Below, in pieces: positions 26,628-35,745 of a stretch of DNA of 64,000 bases. The notes under the pieces are model-generated. The model worked only from the letters and a program-made list of their open reading frames with translations, had not been told where the DNA came from and searched no databases. The stretch comes from Ktedonospora formicarum. GTDB lineage: Bacteria > Chloroflexota > Ktedonobacteria > Ktedonobacterales > Ktedonobacteraceae. The stretch lies in contig NZ_BNJF01000002.1 in the NCBI RefSeq assembly GCF_016587355.1, positions 744,001-808,000 on the forward strand, written 5' to 3'. Every line of letters starts with the position of its first letter. Position 1 is the first letter of the stretch. Position numbers and translations under genes: made by a program.

Positions 26628-27473
26628 TTAGAAATCTCCTCCGCCGGAGTCACCAAAGTCCCCCTCACCTCCGAAATCTCCCCCTCCAAAGTCACCTCCC
26701 CCAAAACCTCCAGCGTCACCATGATCCATCGGTACTGCCCCATAATCATGAGACGAGAAGAGATTTCCCAATCCATAACCCATAATCGCGCCTAGACCAC
26801 CCGCGATCCATGGATTCATGCCACTCCTCTGCTGGGGAAATGGTTGCTGCGGGTATGGACCTTGAGGACCATAGGGCGGCTGATAGGGTTGACCCTGCGG
26901 GCCGTACTGCGGCTGTTGAGGTGGAGGATACCCTGGACCATAACTCTGTTGCTGCTGAGAATATGGGCTATAAGGTTGCTGATAGGGCGGCTGGCTCTGC
27001 TGCATTGGTACCTCATATTGACTTTGAGGCTGATTATACTGTACCGAACCTGGGTTAGCATGCTCTCTGTTGCTCGCCCCTTGCTGATAGTAATCGGTAT
27101 CATAGTTGCCAGGTCGCGTCGAGCGCACGCGTTCCGCCTCATATGCCGCCGCTGCTTCATCCGCGCGTGGCATGGTACCCGGATCAGAACGTGAGGTGTA
27201 ACCAGCGTAGCCCTGCTCATATCCTCGCTCAAACGCATTAGCCTCTTTGGGTGGAGGCGTCCCACTACCTTGTTGAGCATATTCTCCAGATTGGTAGTAG
27301 CCTGTATCACTATATGGGTCTGTATACGTTGACTGCGGAGGCATCTGCTGTGGCATTTGGGGCGCGTTGGGATAACCATCTGGGATGCGCTGTGTCGTTT
27401 GCTCCGAAAGTGCGCGCGCGAAGAGTACCACAAGCATAATGACAAAGAATAGGAGCACTAAAGCCAAGAACAT
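26628..27473 (-). CDS. Membrane-anchored Pro/Gln/Tyr/Gly-rich low-complexity protein
   Basis: 281 residues. One N-terminal membrane helix (residues about 1-20) is followed by about 190 residues dominated by Pro, Gln, Tyr and Gly (YQQPYSPYSQQQQSYGPGY), a short hydrophobic Gly-rich segment (NPWIAGGLGAIMGYGLGNL, about 220-240), and a tail of GGGDFGG repeats with acidic residues. The composition is prion-like and suggests a disordered, possibly self-associating surface or cytoplasmic-face protein. A helix-like block (EANAFERGYEQGY) interrupts it. Translationally coupled to DedA. No family recognised. Confidence 0.78.
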   Translation of the reverse strand: MFLALVLLFFVIMLVVLFARALSEQTTQRIPDGYPNAPQMPQQMPPQSTYTDPYSDTGYYQSGEYAQQGSGTPPPKEANAFERGYEQGYAGYTSRSDPGTMPRADEAAAAYEAERVRSTRPGNYDTDYYQQGASNREHANPGSVQYNQPQSQYEVPMQQSQPPYQQPYSPYSQQQQSYGPGYPPPQQPQYGPQGQPYQPPYGPQGPYPQQPFPQQRSGMNPWIAGGLGAIMGYGLGNLFSSHDYGAVPMDHGDAGGFGGGDFGGGDFGGEGDFGDSGGGDF

Positions 27474-27748
27474 AACAAGCTCCTTGTAAAGATCAAGACC
27501 AGTCAGCCCCTTCGCTCAAGGCGGAACTAGCCAGAGTTGCTCTAAGCCTACGTTACATCGTGAGCAGACTGCCCACAACTTCTTCAGCTTAAACGTGCGT
27601 AGTAAATCCAATCTTACACGTTTGTGCGAGCCCATAAGTATCTCTTTATGAAGAATGACTTTCATCCTCTTTCATTATGCAGTCCATTATAAGCCGCGCA
27701 AATGAGAAGACACTGAAGCATAACTGAATCTACTCTGAAAAGAATTCA

Positions 27749-27789
27749 GGGAAGTGTCCAGAGAAATTATATTGTTCTGGACACTTCCC
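27749..27789. repeat. 14-bp perfect inverted repeat
   Basis: Arms 27749-27762 and 27776-27789 (GGGAAGTGTCCAGA and complement). No T-run next to it. Confidence 0.55.
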
Positions 27790-27852
27790 ATATATAGATT
27801 TCACACAATATAACATATACGTTAGAGCCACACTCTCGTTCATTTTCAGGTC

Positions 27853-27890
27853 AAAAAATGAGAGATGTACGCGATCACGCACATCTCTCA
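27853..27890 (-). terminator. Intrinsic terminator of the SGNH hydrolase gene
   Basis: 10-bp stem (27859-27868/27881-27890) followed on the minus strand by six T's. Confidence 0.8.
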
Positions 27891-27967
27891 CACCTGTTCC
27901 TATTGAACACCATTGGCATGAAGTATTATTTTATTAGAGGCAACAGTTTACAAAGCATTTATACAAA

Positions 27968-28804
27968 TCAATATTCTTTAGCTAACAGATCAGCAATCAG
28001 TTTGTAGCCCTTGTCATTGGGATGAATGTCAGGAGAACTGGCACACATCCAGGTCAAATTACAAAGGTGTGAATTGGGCGTCCTGACCCCACCAAAGGCT
28101 GAGTATACATCAACCAGCTTACCATACCCTCTAACATCATGCGAGAGATGCTCATTGAACACCTTAATATAGGCATTCGACTGAGGGCAAATATTCTGGA
28201 AGGGATTGTAGGCGTTAGTTACCAGAAGCTTGCCATGTGACTTCTTGAGGGCGCGTGAGAGTTGCGGCAAGATAACCGTTGTCAAGTTGGTATCTAACGT
28301 CTTCAGGCTTGCTGTAAAGCCTGCCTCATCAATCATACATGTAGCAGGATTGATCTTGGGAAGCAAATCATTAGCCCCAATGCTCAGCGTCACCACGGAG
28401 ACTGGGCCCCAGTTGTTGATGTAATCCAGAGCCGCTGCAAGTTGTGACCCCTGATAGGGATACTTGCGCATTTCAGGATGTGGACATTCTCCATTGATCA
28501 GCGTGCTGGTTGTCTCACCAGGACACCCCTCATTGGCATAACTCATGATACCCTGACGCGTCACAGCATGAGCACGCGCAAAATAGTCCGCGTACCCATC
28601 TATGAAATCACCGTCTGGCTGAAAACCAAATGCCAGCGAATCGCCCAGGGCAAGATAATGTTTGCCAAAGGAAAATGAGAACTCCTGTTGAGGTGTTGAA
28701 TGGGCCTCTACTCCATTGAATGGTGTCAATACAAGAAGCATAAAAGTGGCTAGAAGGGGAGCCAGTAAGAAACGACTGAGAGAGGCATGTGCCGTCCTTA
28801 ACAC
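27968..28804 (-). CDS. Secreted SGNH/GDSL hydrolase
   Basis: 278 residues from GTG 28804, supported by AAGGAG at 7-base spacing. Signal peptide about 1-34. SGNH blocks: ALGDSLAFG (nucleophile Ser), the Gly in block II (ANEGCPGETTS), SIGANDL (Asn of block III) and DIHPNDKGY (catalytic Asp-xx-His). It resembles extracellular esterases and lipases with disulfide-prone cysteines. The substrate may be a lipid or an acetylated polysaccharide. Monocistronic. Confidence 0.92.
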   Translation of the reverse strand: MLRTAHASLSRFLLAPLLATFMLLVLTPFNGVEAHSTPQQEFSFSFGKHYLALGDSLAFGFQPDGDFIDGYADYFARAHAVTRQGIMSYANEGCPGETTSTLINGECPHPEMRKYPYQGSQLAAALDYINNWGPVSVVTLSIGANDLLPKINPATCMIDEAGFTASLKTLDTNLTTVILPQLSRALKKSHGKLLVTNAYNPFQNICPQSNAYIKVFNEHLSHDVRGYGKLVDVYSAFGGVRTPNSHLCNLTWMCASSPDIHPNDKGYKLIADLLAKEY

Positions 28805-28930
28805 GCAGTAACTCCTTCCATGAAATAAATGAGCATATTACATCTGCCACAATTGTAGCGGTTACACAATCTCTCAGTCTGTGACTTACCTCACACTCTC
28901 ACTTCTCCCAACCAGGGACTCTCCGCATTA

Positions 28931-29884
28931 CTACACTTCTGATGCCAACTTCTTTAGCTTTTCGTTCGCCAGAGCGATACCGAAGGCGTTATTAAACTCA
29001 TTTGCCATAGTGAGAGCTTGCTGATAATAATCACGAGCCTGGTCGACTTGCTCGCGCTTGCTGGCGATATCGCCATAGGTGAGCAATCCCCAGATAGCAT
29101 GGATCTGCAATCCCATTTCAGTAGCTAATTGTTCTGCTTGCTGGCAGTACTCCAGAGCACGCTTCAGGTCACCAAGATCCAGATAGACATCACTCACCAA
29201 CAATTGGGCTGGCGGAAGACCACGTTTAAAGCCCATTTCTTCACGCAATTCCAATGAGCGAAGAGCATAGTGTAAGCGCTGCTCCCCCTCTGTATGATCT
29301 GTCAGGTGGCGTAATGCCTCGGATGCCGCCCATTTATTTCCGTGCTGTTCTGCTAATTCCAGAGCGCGCTGATAATAACTCTGGGCCTGCTCACTGTGAC
29401 TCTCTCTATCGTAAGTCAAGCCCGTATAAAAGAGTGATTCAGAAAGTTTGAACAGATCACCAATCTGCTCGCTAAGTGCTGAAGCACGCTCTAAATATTC
29501 ACGAGCCTCTCCATAATCACTTACGCCCACATACAAATTGCGATAGTAGTGGACTTGCCCTAGCAGATAGAGAGCTATCGCAAGCGCGGCTTTGTCCTGA
29601 CTAGCTTCAGCCGCTTGCAGAGCCTGCCGCACTACTGAGGACATAATCTCTTCCATCTTATTAGTAAGGAAGTAGTAGTGTATCAGGAATTGCCCATATT
29701 TGAGCAGGAAGTATAACTTATCGCGCGATGCCGCCTCCGGGGCAGCAAGCCATTGCTCGCCTCCCTGGAACAGACGTAATGCCTCATCAATCCGACCCTG
29801 AAAGTAGTAAGCGTTGGCAATCTCGCTTATTGTCTGTAGAGAACTGGCATAGCGCTCGCTTAAAGCCTCTGAAGATAGGGACAT
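28931..29884 (-). CDS. Tetratricopeptide-repeat protein
   Basis: 317 residues from ATG 29884 (GAGG upstream); an in-frame ATG at 29947 would add 21 residues. At least five TPR units are visible (SESLFYTGLTYDRESHSEQAQSYYQRALELAEQ..., then KRALEYCQQAEQL and QARDYYQQALTMA). It is entirely helical and has no enzymatic motif. It follows the large TPR-containing LuxR regulator in the same direction, and may sense or scaffold for it. Confidence 0.85.
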   Translation of the reverse strand: MSLSSEALSERYASSLQTISEIANAYYFQGRIDEALRLFQGGEQWLAAPEAASRDKLYFLLKYGQFLIHYYFLTNKMEEIMSSVVRQALQAAEASQDKAALAIALYLLGQVHYYRNLYVGVSDYGEAREYLERASALSEQIGDLFKLSESLFYTGLTYDRESHSEQAQSYYQRALELAEQHGNKWAASEALRHLTDHTEGEQRLHYALRSLELREEMGFKRGLPPAQLLVSDVYLDLGDLKRALEYCQQAEQLATEMGLQIHAIWGLLTYGDIASKREQVDQARDYYQQALTMANEFNNAFGIALANEKLKKLASEV

Positions 29885-29994
29885 TGCATAAACCTCATTT
29901 CTGACGTGCTTGTTTGAACTATGTTCGAAGTGTAGGGTCTGAAGCATTAAAACACATCACCTGAAAGGAGGATTGCAGTAGTCGGAGGATATAA

Positions 29995-32900
29995 CTACAA
30001 TAAATCTTGGGCTCGGGCCTGAGCAATAGCCTGGGTACGATTGTGAGCTTCTAGCTTCCCATAAATGTTCTTTAGATGCGTCTTCACTGTGTTTACTCCA
30101 ATGACAAGAGCACTAGCGATCTCAGCATTGGAGTTACCAGCGGCAAGCAGGCATAGCACCTCTACTTCACGCGCACTCAACTCTTCGACAATGAGGGCAG
30201 AGTTATATAATGTAGGCTGCTCACACTCAGAGATAGAGAGAAGCCTTTTCAGGTATTTAAGTAAGCGAGAGCGCTCTTGCTGCTTCCCTGATTGATAAGT
30301 CCTGCACAACTGTTTGAGCAAGCGCAAGATACGAATACCTCCATCAAGAAACGAGCGCATATAGGCCTGTGGTTCAGCCAGGGCTATGGCCTCTGCCATA
30401 GCCTCTAAGGCCTGCTTCTTAGCACCCTGGGCTTCATAAGCACAAGCTAGACTCAAACAGATGGCAATCTTAAAACCTGATCGCTCTGTTCGCTCGGCTC
30501 TCTCTAAAAGGCAGCGCAAGATAGGTAGAGCGACTTCAGGCTCCTCACGTACAATGAAAGCCCTGGCCAATTGATGGTATTCTTCCTCATAGAGCGCATC
30601 TGGCTCCCTGGCAGGATCCAGGCCGCATTCCTGAGACCAGGTTAGCAGTGGCTCCTCATCGCCCAGCAAGGCGCTCAGGCGTGGGCGGATAAGTTCTAGC
30701 CAGGCAAGGCCACGTGTAAAAGTTACCTGTTGTGCCAGGCGCTCCGCTTCCTCGAAGAGAGTCCAGACTTGATTACGGTCTGCGTGCGCCTGCGCTACAA
30801 ACATCAGGCCCACATACCCCAGAAGCCAGATCTTGACATCACCTCCACGCTGACCCAATCTTATTCCCTCACGCAAATAGCGCTCAGCAGCCTCCAAATC
30901 ATTTCGCTCATAACACAACTCACCCAGGCCCAGATACATAAAGCCCACAGGAGGCAAATCCTCCTGCTTTATCTGTAGTGCGTACTCAAGGCCATCTTGA
31001 TAGAGCCTGTGAGCCTGATGTAAACGCCCCTGATGGCTAAAGAGTATTGCCAGTGAACGGGTCGCTAGCATAGTCGCACGCAGGTTGCTACAAGCCTTGC
31101 TCAGATCAATAGCAGCGCGGTAGGCCTGCTCTGCTACCTTTGTCTCTCCTAGCACCTCTTTTGCCGTACCCAGGCCCAGAAGCACTTCACCACGTGTCAA
31201 GCTATTCTCCTCATCAAGCCATTGTAATGCCTGATGAGCAAGAACTACGCTCTGTTCAATTTGATCCTGGTAGATTGCCATACGCGCTCTAATGGCGACA
31301 ATCTCACCATACAATGCCCTCTGTTCGCCCTCTTCTATTACACCGTTGCTCAATTCACGCTCAGCAGCATTGAGATAGCGCTCAATAGAGAGGGTATGCG
31401 TCGTGTGTAAGAGCGACCAGGCAATATAGATACAGAGGTGGGGTCGGCTATCGACAACCGCCGCAGGCAAAGCACTTACCCATGCTCCTAGAGTAATTAC
31501 CTCATGCCTCATTAACATCTCTTTAGCCTGTGCCTCAATTAAACGAACTGCCAGGATATAATCACACGCTCGCAAAGCAGCCGCGATAGCCTCGCTCGGC
31601 ATACCATTCGCCTCGTACCAATTGGAAGCACGTCTATGCAACATTGAGGATTGACCTGGATAGGTTTGCTCCAGACGATCGCGTAAGAAGACCGAGAAAA
31701 GCTGGTGATAGCGATACCAGCTATGTTGATCATCAAGCGGAATGAGAAAAAGGTTCTCACGCTCCAATTGTTGTAAGAGCTCTTGGCTCTTCTCACGCTC
31801 TATGACAGTGTCACATAGAGTTGCGTGTAAGCTCTCAAGTACAGAACTACGCAAGAGAAAATCGCGCACTTCTTCAGGCTGTCGGGCCAGAACTTCACTA
31901 GCAAGATACTCAAAACTTGTATGGTTGCTTCGCCAACCCAAAGCGACAGTTTCGTTATTTTGCGCCTCGCGTAAGGCGAGTGCAACCAGGGTAAGACCCG
32001 TCACCCATCCTTCGGTATGTACTAATAATTCCGAGAGATTTTCAGGATGTAGCGAACCACATCCCAGTGTTTTAAGTAACGCCTCTGCTTCTTGTGGTGC
32101 AAAACGCAGGTCATTGAAGTCCAGCTCAACCAATGCTCCACGCGCTCGCAATCCAGGCAAGGGCAATGACGGAATGGTGCGACTGGAAACAACTAGACAT
32201 AACTGTTGTGGCGCGTGGGCCAACAGAAAGGTCACGCTATCATACACTGGTTGACTGGTCAGTACATGATAATCGTCAAGCACAAGCACCACCTTGCCAG
32301 GCAAAGTCGCCAGAGCGTTTATTAAGAGCACCAAGAACCCTTCTATTGTCTCGACCTGAAGAATAGGAAGTTGGTTGCGCAGGTGATCGGCAAAGCCCGG
32401 AGAACACTTTTGTAGCGCCGCAAGCACATAACTCCAGAAACGCGCCAACTCGTTGTCATTTTCATCTAGCGTCACCCAGGCCACTGAGCATGTCAGCTCA
32501 CGCACCCATGCATTTAGCAACGTTGTCTTTCCTGAGCCCGCCGGACCTGTAATCAGAATCAATTTACGATCAGTAGATGCATGCAGAGAGACAATTAAAC
32601 GGGATCGAGCAATCATCGAGGAAGGAAGGAATGGAGGAATAATTTTCGTCGCCAAGAGCAGATGTTGATCAGGCGCGCTAACAATAGGTTGTGCCGTCGC
32701 TGACGTCCTCTGGAGCTGAATAGCAATCTCGGCAAGGCGTAAAAATGTCAATTCATCTGTCTTACCAAGGTAGGCACTCCGCAAAACTCCATGCCGCCGC
32801 CGATAGGCATACCAATACCAGCCCGCCGCGCGCTGTTCCTTGCGCGCGGTAAAGTTGCCGTCCTGAGATCGAAAACTGAAGACGCGATGTTCCTGTAACC

Positions 32901-33006
32901 ACACAAACCATTCTGGAGAGCCAACCATTATTGTTAGAGCACCATCATGCACATCCTGAATATGCAATAACTCTTGCTCAACTCTGGGCGTCATACGAGA
33001 CATCAA
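29995..33006 (-). CDS. MalT-type ATP-dependent LuxR-family regulator (LAL)
   Basis: 1003 residues. N-terminal ~100 residues form an extra domain ([29 protein letters not shown]) common in ktedonobacterial LAL proteins. Then come the STAND ATPase with Walker [10 protein letters not shown] at about 155 and Walker [12 protein letters not shown], a winged-helix segment, a long TPR-like sensor region (about 470-880) and a LuxR helix-turn-helix at about 940-1003 ([37 protein letters not shown]). Such proteins activate transcription after ligand and ATP binding. The target is unknown; the adjacent TPR gene is a candidate. Confidence 0.93.
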   Translation of the reverse strand: MMSRMTPRVEQELLHIQDVHDGALTIMVGSPEWFVWLQEHRVFSFRSQDGNFTARKEQRAAGWYWYAYRRRHGVLRSAYLGKTDELTFLRLAEIAIQLQRTSATAQPIVSAPDQHLLLATKIIPPFLPSSMIARSRLIVSLHASTDRKLILITGPAGSGKTTLLNAWVRELTCSVAWVTLDENDNELARFWSYVLAALQKCSPGFADHLRNQLPILQVETIEGFLVLLINALATLPGKVVLVLDDYHVLTSQPVYDSVTFLLAHAPQQLCLVVSSRTIPSLPLPGLRARGALVELDFNDLRFAPQEAEALLKTLGCGSLHPENLSELLVHTEGWVTGLTLVALALREAQNNETVALGWRSNHTSFEYLASEVLARQPEEVRDFLLRSSVLESLHATLCDTVIEREKSQELLQQLERENLFLIPLDDQHSWYRYHQLFSVFLRDRLEQTYPGQSSMLHRRASNWYEANGMPSEAIAAALRACDYILAVRLIEAQAKEMLMRHEVITLGAWVSALPAAVVDSRPHLCIYIAWSLLHTTHTLSIERYLNAAERELSNGVIEEGEQRALYGEIVAIRARMAIYQDQIEQSVVLAHQALQWLDEENSLTRGEVLLGLGTAKEVLGETKVAEQAYRAAIDLSKACSNLRATMLATRSLAILFSHQGRLHQAHRLYQDGLEYALQIKQEDLPPVGFMYLGLGELCYERNDLEAAERYLREGIRLGQRGGDVKIWLLGYVGLMFVAQAHADRNQVWTLFEEAERLAQQVTFTRGLAWLELIRPRLSALLGDEEPLLTWSQECGLDPAREPDALYEEEYHQLARAFIVREEPEVALPILRCLLERAERTERSGFKIAICLSLACAYEAQGAKKQALEAMAEAIALAEPQAYMRSFLDGGIRILRLLKQLCRTYQSGKQQERSRLLKYLKRLLSISECEQPTLYNSALIVEELSAREVEVLCLLAAGNSNAEIASALVIGVNTVKTHLKNIYGKLEAHNRTQAIAQARAQDLL

Positions 33007-33204
33007 TACTCACCTCTCAGGTAGACAAAGTTACACAAACACCCTTTTCAAATCACTCACTTAACCACACCTAGACTCATTTCGTTTCTTCAATTGATCA
33101 CACTTCTCATCGAGGCTCTAAGGAAAAACAGGCTACGGAATAGCATTTGCTAGATACATTAGCGATAATTAACATACAAGGATCAAAGAAAAGGGGTTAT
33201 ACTC

Positions 33205-33729
33205 ATGATTATCCTGGTTAATGGCTCTTTCGCGTCAGGTAAAACCACCACCGCCAACTTGCTCGTTGAACGACTCTATCATAGCATGCTCTATGATCCT
33301 GAGATTGTGGGTACAGGTCTGGCATACATCGTCAAACCAATCGAAACCTTTACCGATTTTCAAGATTTGACCGCATGGAGACCCCTTGTCATAGAGACCG
33401 CGCGTATCCTCAAGCGTGTTTATGGACGTACACTAGTCATTCCCATGACTCTCTGGCATCGCCCCTATTTTGAGGAGATCATTTCAGGTCTGCGTGAAAT
33501 TGATCCATGTGTCTATCACTTCTGTCTCACCGCCCGTAAAGAGATATTGCACCAGCGTTTAACAAAACGCTCACAGGAGCACACACAAGAAACGCTGAAA
33601 TGGATTGAAGAACGCTTTGACCGCTGTATAGAGGCCTTCGCATCCCCAGCCTTCGCCACGCAAATTGCCACGGATGAAATGAGCCCAACAGAGATTGTTG
33701 AAGAAATCATTAACCAGATCAATACTTAG
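33205..33729 (+). CDS. P-loop kinase-like protein, TmrB-like
   Basis: 174 residues. Walker A GSFASGKTTTA at the N terminus, then MLYDPEIVGTGL, VIPMTLWHRPYF and CLTARKEILHQRLTKR. This pattern parallels Bacillus TmrB, the ATP-binding protein for tunicamycin resistance, and more distantly chloramphenicol phosphotransferase-type small kinases. It probably binds or phosphorylates a small toxic molecule. GAAAAGGGG lies upstream of the ATG. Monocistronic. Confidence 0.82.
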   Translation: MIILVNGSFASGKTTTANLLVERLYHSMLYDPEIVGTGLAYIVKPIETFTDFQDLTAWRPLVIETARILKRVYGRTLVIPMTLWHRPYFEEIISGLREIDPCVYHFCLTARKEILHQRLTKRSQEHTQETLKWIEERFDRCIEAFASPAFATQIATDEMSPTEIVEEIINQINT

Positions 33730-33824
33730 CACCTTCAAATCACCAGCTTACCGGCAATAGCACTCAACGAGCAAGCTCAAAAGAAAAACACTTAACCCCA
33801 ATCATAAACTATAAGAAATAGAAT

Positions 33825-33868
33825 AGGGTTGGAGATAGAAAAGTGTGAGCGATTCCATCTCCAGCCCT
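33825..33868 (-). terminator. Hairpin downstream of the M3 peptidase pair
   Basis: About 12-bp stem with G-U pairs (33825-33836/33857-33868) after the second peptidase gene. Confidence 0.5.
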
Positions 33869-33906
33869 GAGTGTCTACGATCTATCGCTATGTTTAGCAC
33901 ATAACC

Positions 33907-35712
33907 CTATGAGCGAGCGAGGTGCTCGAAGAGATCAATATCCTGGCGTATGATATCCAGGCTAGAGCGCCAGAAATCCTCGCTGCGAATATTGATACCA
34001 AAGCGTTGGGCGAGTTCCGCAGCGCTCGCCATGCCTGTTGAAGAGAGCAGATCATCATAGCTCTGCTTGAACTCTTCTGGCTGTCGCTGATAACGCGCGT
34101 AGAGTCCTAGGCCAAAGAGCAAGCCAAACATATATGGATAATTATAGTACGAACGACCCGTGCTATAGTAATGCCCCTTGACTGCCCACATATAGGGATG
34201 CAGAGTCGCTTCATCTAAGCCATCACCATAGGTCTGGCGCTGTGAATCAAGCATCAGCTCATTTAGCTCATCAACTGAGAGCTCACGCTGCTGGCGCTTC
34301 TCGAAGACCCCCTGCTCAAAGAGGAAGCGGCTGGTAATATCCACAACGACCTGGCACGAACTCTGAAGGGAGGCTTCGAGAAGCGCGATCTGCTCCGAGG
34401 CTTCCACTTGACTCAGAGCCGCATGACGCACAATCGTCTCACAGAAGATGCTTGCTGTCTCCGCTAACGTCATCGGATGCATACGCTGTAGCGGCGTTCT
34501 TCCCGCCATGTTCATGTTGTGGTAGCCATGACCCAACTCATGCGCGAGCGTGCTCATTCCACCAAAAGCGGGCTTAAAGTTAGCAAGAATACGCGATTCA
34601 TCGGCACGCAAACCAGCGCAGTACGCGCCATCACGCTTGCCCGATCGCGGCTCCGCATCGATCCAGTTCTCGCGGAAGGCTCGCGCGGCATAATCTGAGA
34701 GACGTTGAGAATAACTTCCAAATTGCTCGACGATAAAGCTAGCAGCCTCATCGAACTCCCATACTTTACTCTCTTTGGCAACTGGTGCGGAGAGGTCATA
34801 CCAGGCTAGCTTCTCTACACCCAGTAGCTGCGCCTTGGTACGCAGATAGCGGCGAAAATCAGGGAAGGAAGCGTGTGCAGCCGCGAACATGGCGTTCAGC
34901 GTCTCGCGATCAATACTGTTATCGAAGAGCGAGGCTGCCAATGGCGTCTCCCAGTTGCGACGACGCGAGATCACATTGACTTCATTCTTGATGCTGTTCA
35001 GGGCAGCAGCTAAAGGCACCGCATTACGCTTCCAGGCGTCCAACTCAGCCTCATACGCGCGACGGCGCAGATCACGATCCTCGCTATAAGCCATATTACG
35101 AATAGCGCTCATAGGATAATCGCGCGTCTCACCATCCACTTCCAGAGCAACACTTAGCTGCGAACAGATATTGCCATGCAAGCGACTCCACGCTGAGCCA
35201 CCACTCGCGTTCAACTCGGAAGCCAGATTTTCCTCAGTAGGCGACATCAAGTGCTGAGCCTGCTCGCGGGCAGTCCGTAGAGGATAAGCATGCTCTCGCG
35301 CCACACTGGAAGCGGTTATCAGAGCTTCAACATCCAGCGAACCAACCCAGGCCGTGAAGCGAATACCCAATTGCGATAATTGAATCAGGCCACGTTGGAA
35401 CTCGCTATAGCGCGCCTGCGCCAGATTATCTTGCGAGTTAGTATTCACAAAGCAACCAATGTACACAGACATGGTTCGCACCTGATTCAAGACCGCGTTA
35501 TAACGATCTACCAGCCACTCAAAGTTTTGGACGAATTCGTTATCAAGCGTGGGCGGTGTTGGCGTCGCACCTATCTGGTCCTTATCAAAAAGCACACTAA
35601 GCTCTTTGATGTCACCTAGAATCTGGCTCAACCCCTGCTCAAACTCCGGGGAATCCAATCCTGGAAAAACAACGGACATATCCCAATGTGGCAAGCGTGC
35701 AGTCGTTGACAC
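33907..35712 (-). CDS. M3-family oligoendopeptidase (PepF-like), downstream copy
   Basis: 601 residues. Zinc metallopeptidase: HELGHGYH at about residue 391 supplies two His ligands and the catalytic Glu, and TLAETASIFCE about 25 residues later provides the third ligand Glu. The N-terminal helical domain and the C-terminal YPYMFGLLFGLGLYARY block are as in pz-peptidase/oligoendopeptidase F. It degrades short peptides in the cytoplasm. It follows an equally long paralogue after 33 bp, so the two form an operon arising by tandem duplication. Confidence 0.93.
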   Translation of the reverse strand: MSTTARLPHWDMSVVFPGLDSPEFEQGLSQILGDIKELSVLFDKDQIGATPTPPTLDNEFVQNFEWLVDRYNAVLNQVRTMSVYIGCFVNTNSQDNLAQARYSEFQRGLIQLSQLGIRFTAWVGSLDVEALITASSVAREHAYPLRTAREQAQHLMSPTEENLASELNASGGSAWSRLHGNICSQLSVALEVDGETRDYPMSAIRNMAYSEDRDLRRRAYEAELDAWKRNAVPLAAALNSIKNEVNVISRRRNWETPLAASLFDNSIDRETLNAMFAAAHASFPDFRRYLRTKAQLLGVEKLAWYDLSAPVAKESKVWEFDEAASFIVEQFGSYSQRLSDYAARAFRENWIDAEPRSGKRDGAYCAGLRADESRILANFKPAFGGMSTLAHELGHGYHNMNMAGRTPLQRMHPMTLAETASIFCETIVRHAALSQVEASEQIALLEASLQSSCQVVVDITSRFLFEQGVFEKRQQRELSVDELNELMLDSQRQTYGDGLDEATLHPYMWAVKGHYYSTGRSYYNYPYMFGLLFGLGLYARYQRQPEEFKQSYDDLLSSTGMASAAELAQRFGINIRSEDFWRSSLDIIRQDIDLFEHLARS

Positions 35713-35745
35713 GAAACTCTCTCTTTCGTCATGGAAACAATAAAA

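Larger units (their letters stand above)
27474..27967. other. Intergenic region with two hairpins
   Basis: No gene. Holds the SGNH-gene terminator (27855-27890) and a separate 14-bp hairpin (27749-27789), whose purpose is unclear. The AT-rich sequence near 27600-27720 is the likely promoter zone of the low-complexity/DedA pair. Confidence 0.5.

Noticed and set aside
26810-27439. Long frames opposite or out of frame with the low-complexity gene
   Set aside because: Shadows caused by the repetitive Gln/Pro codons; composition not protein-like.
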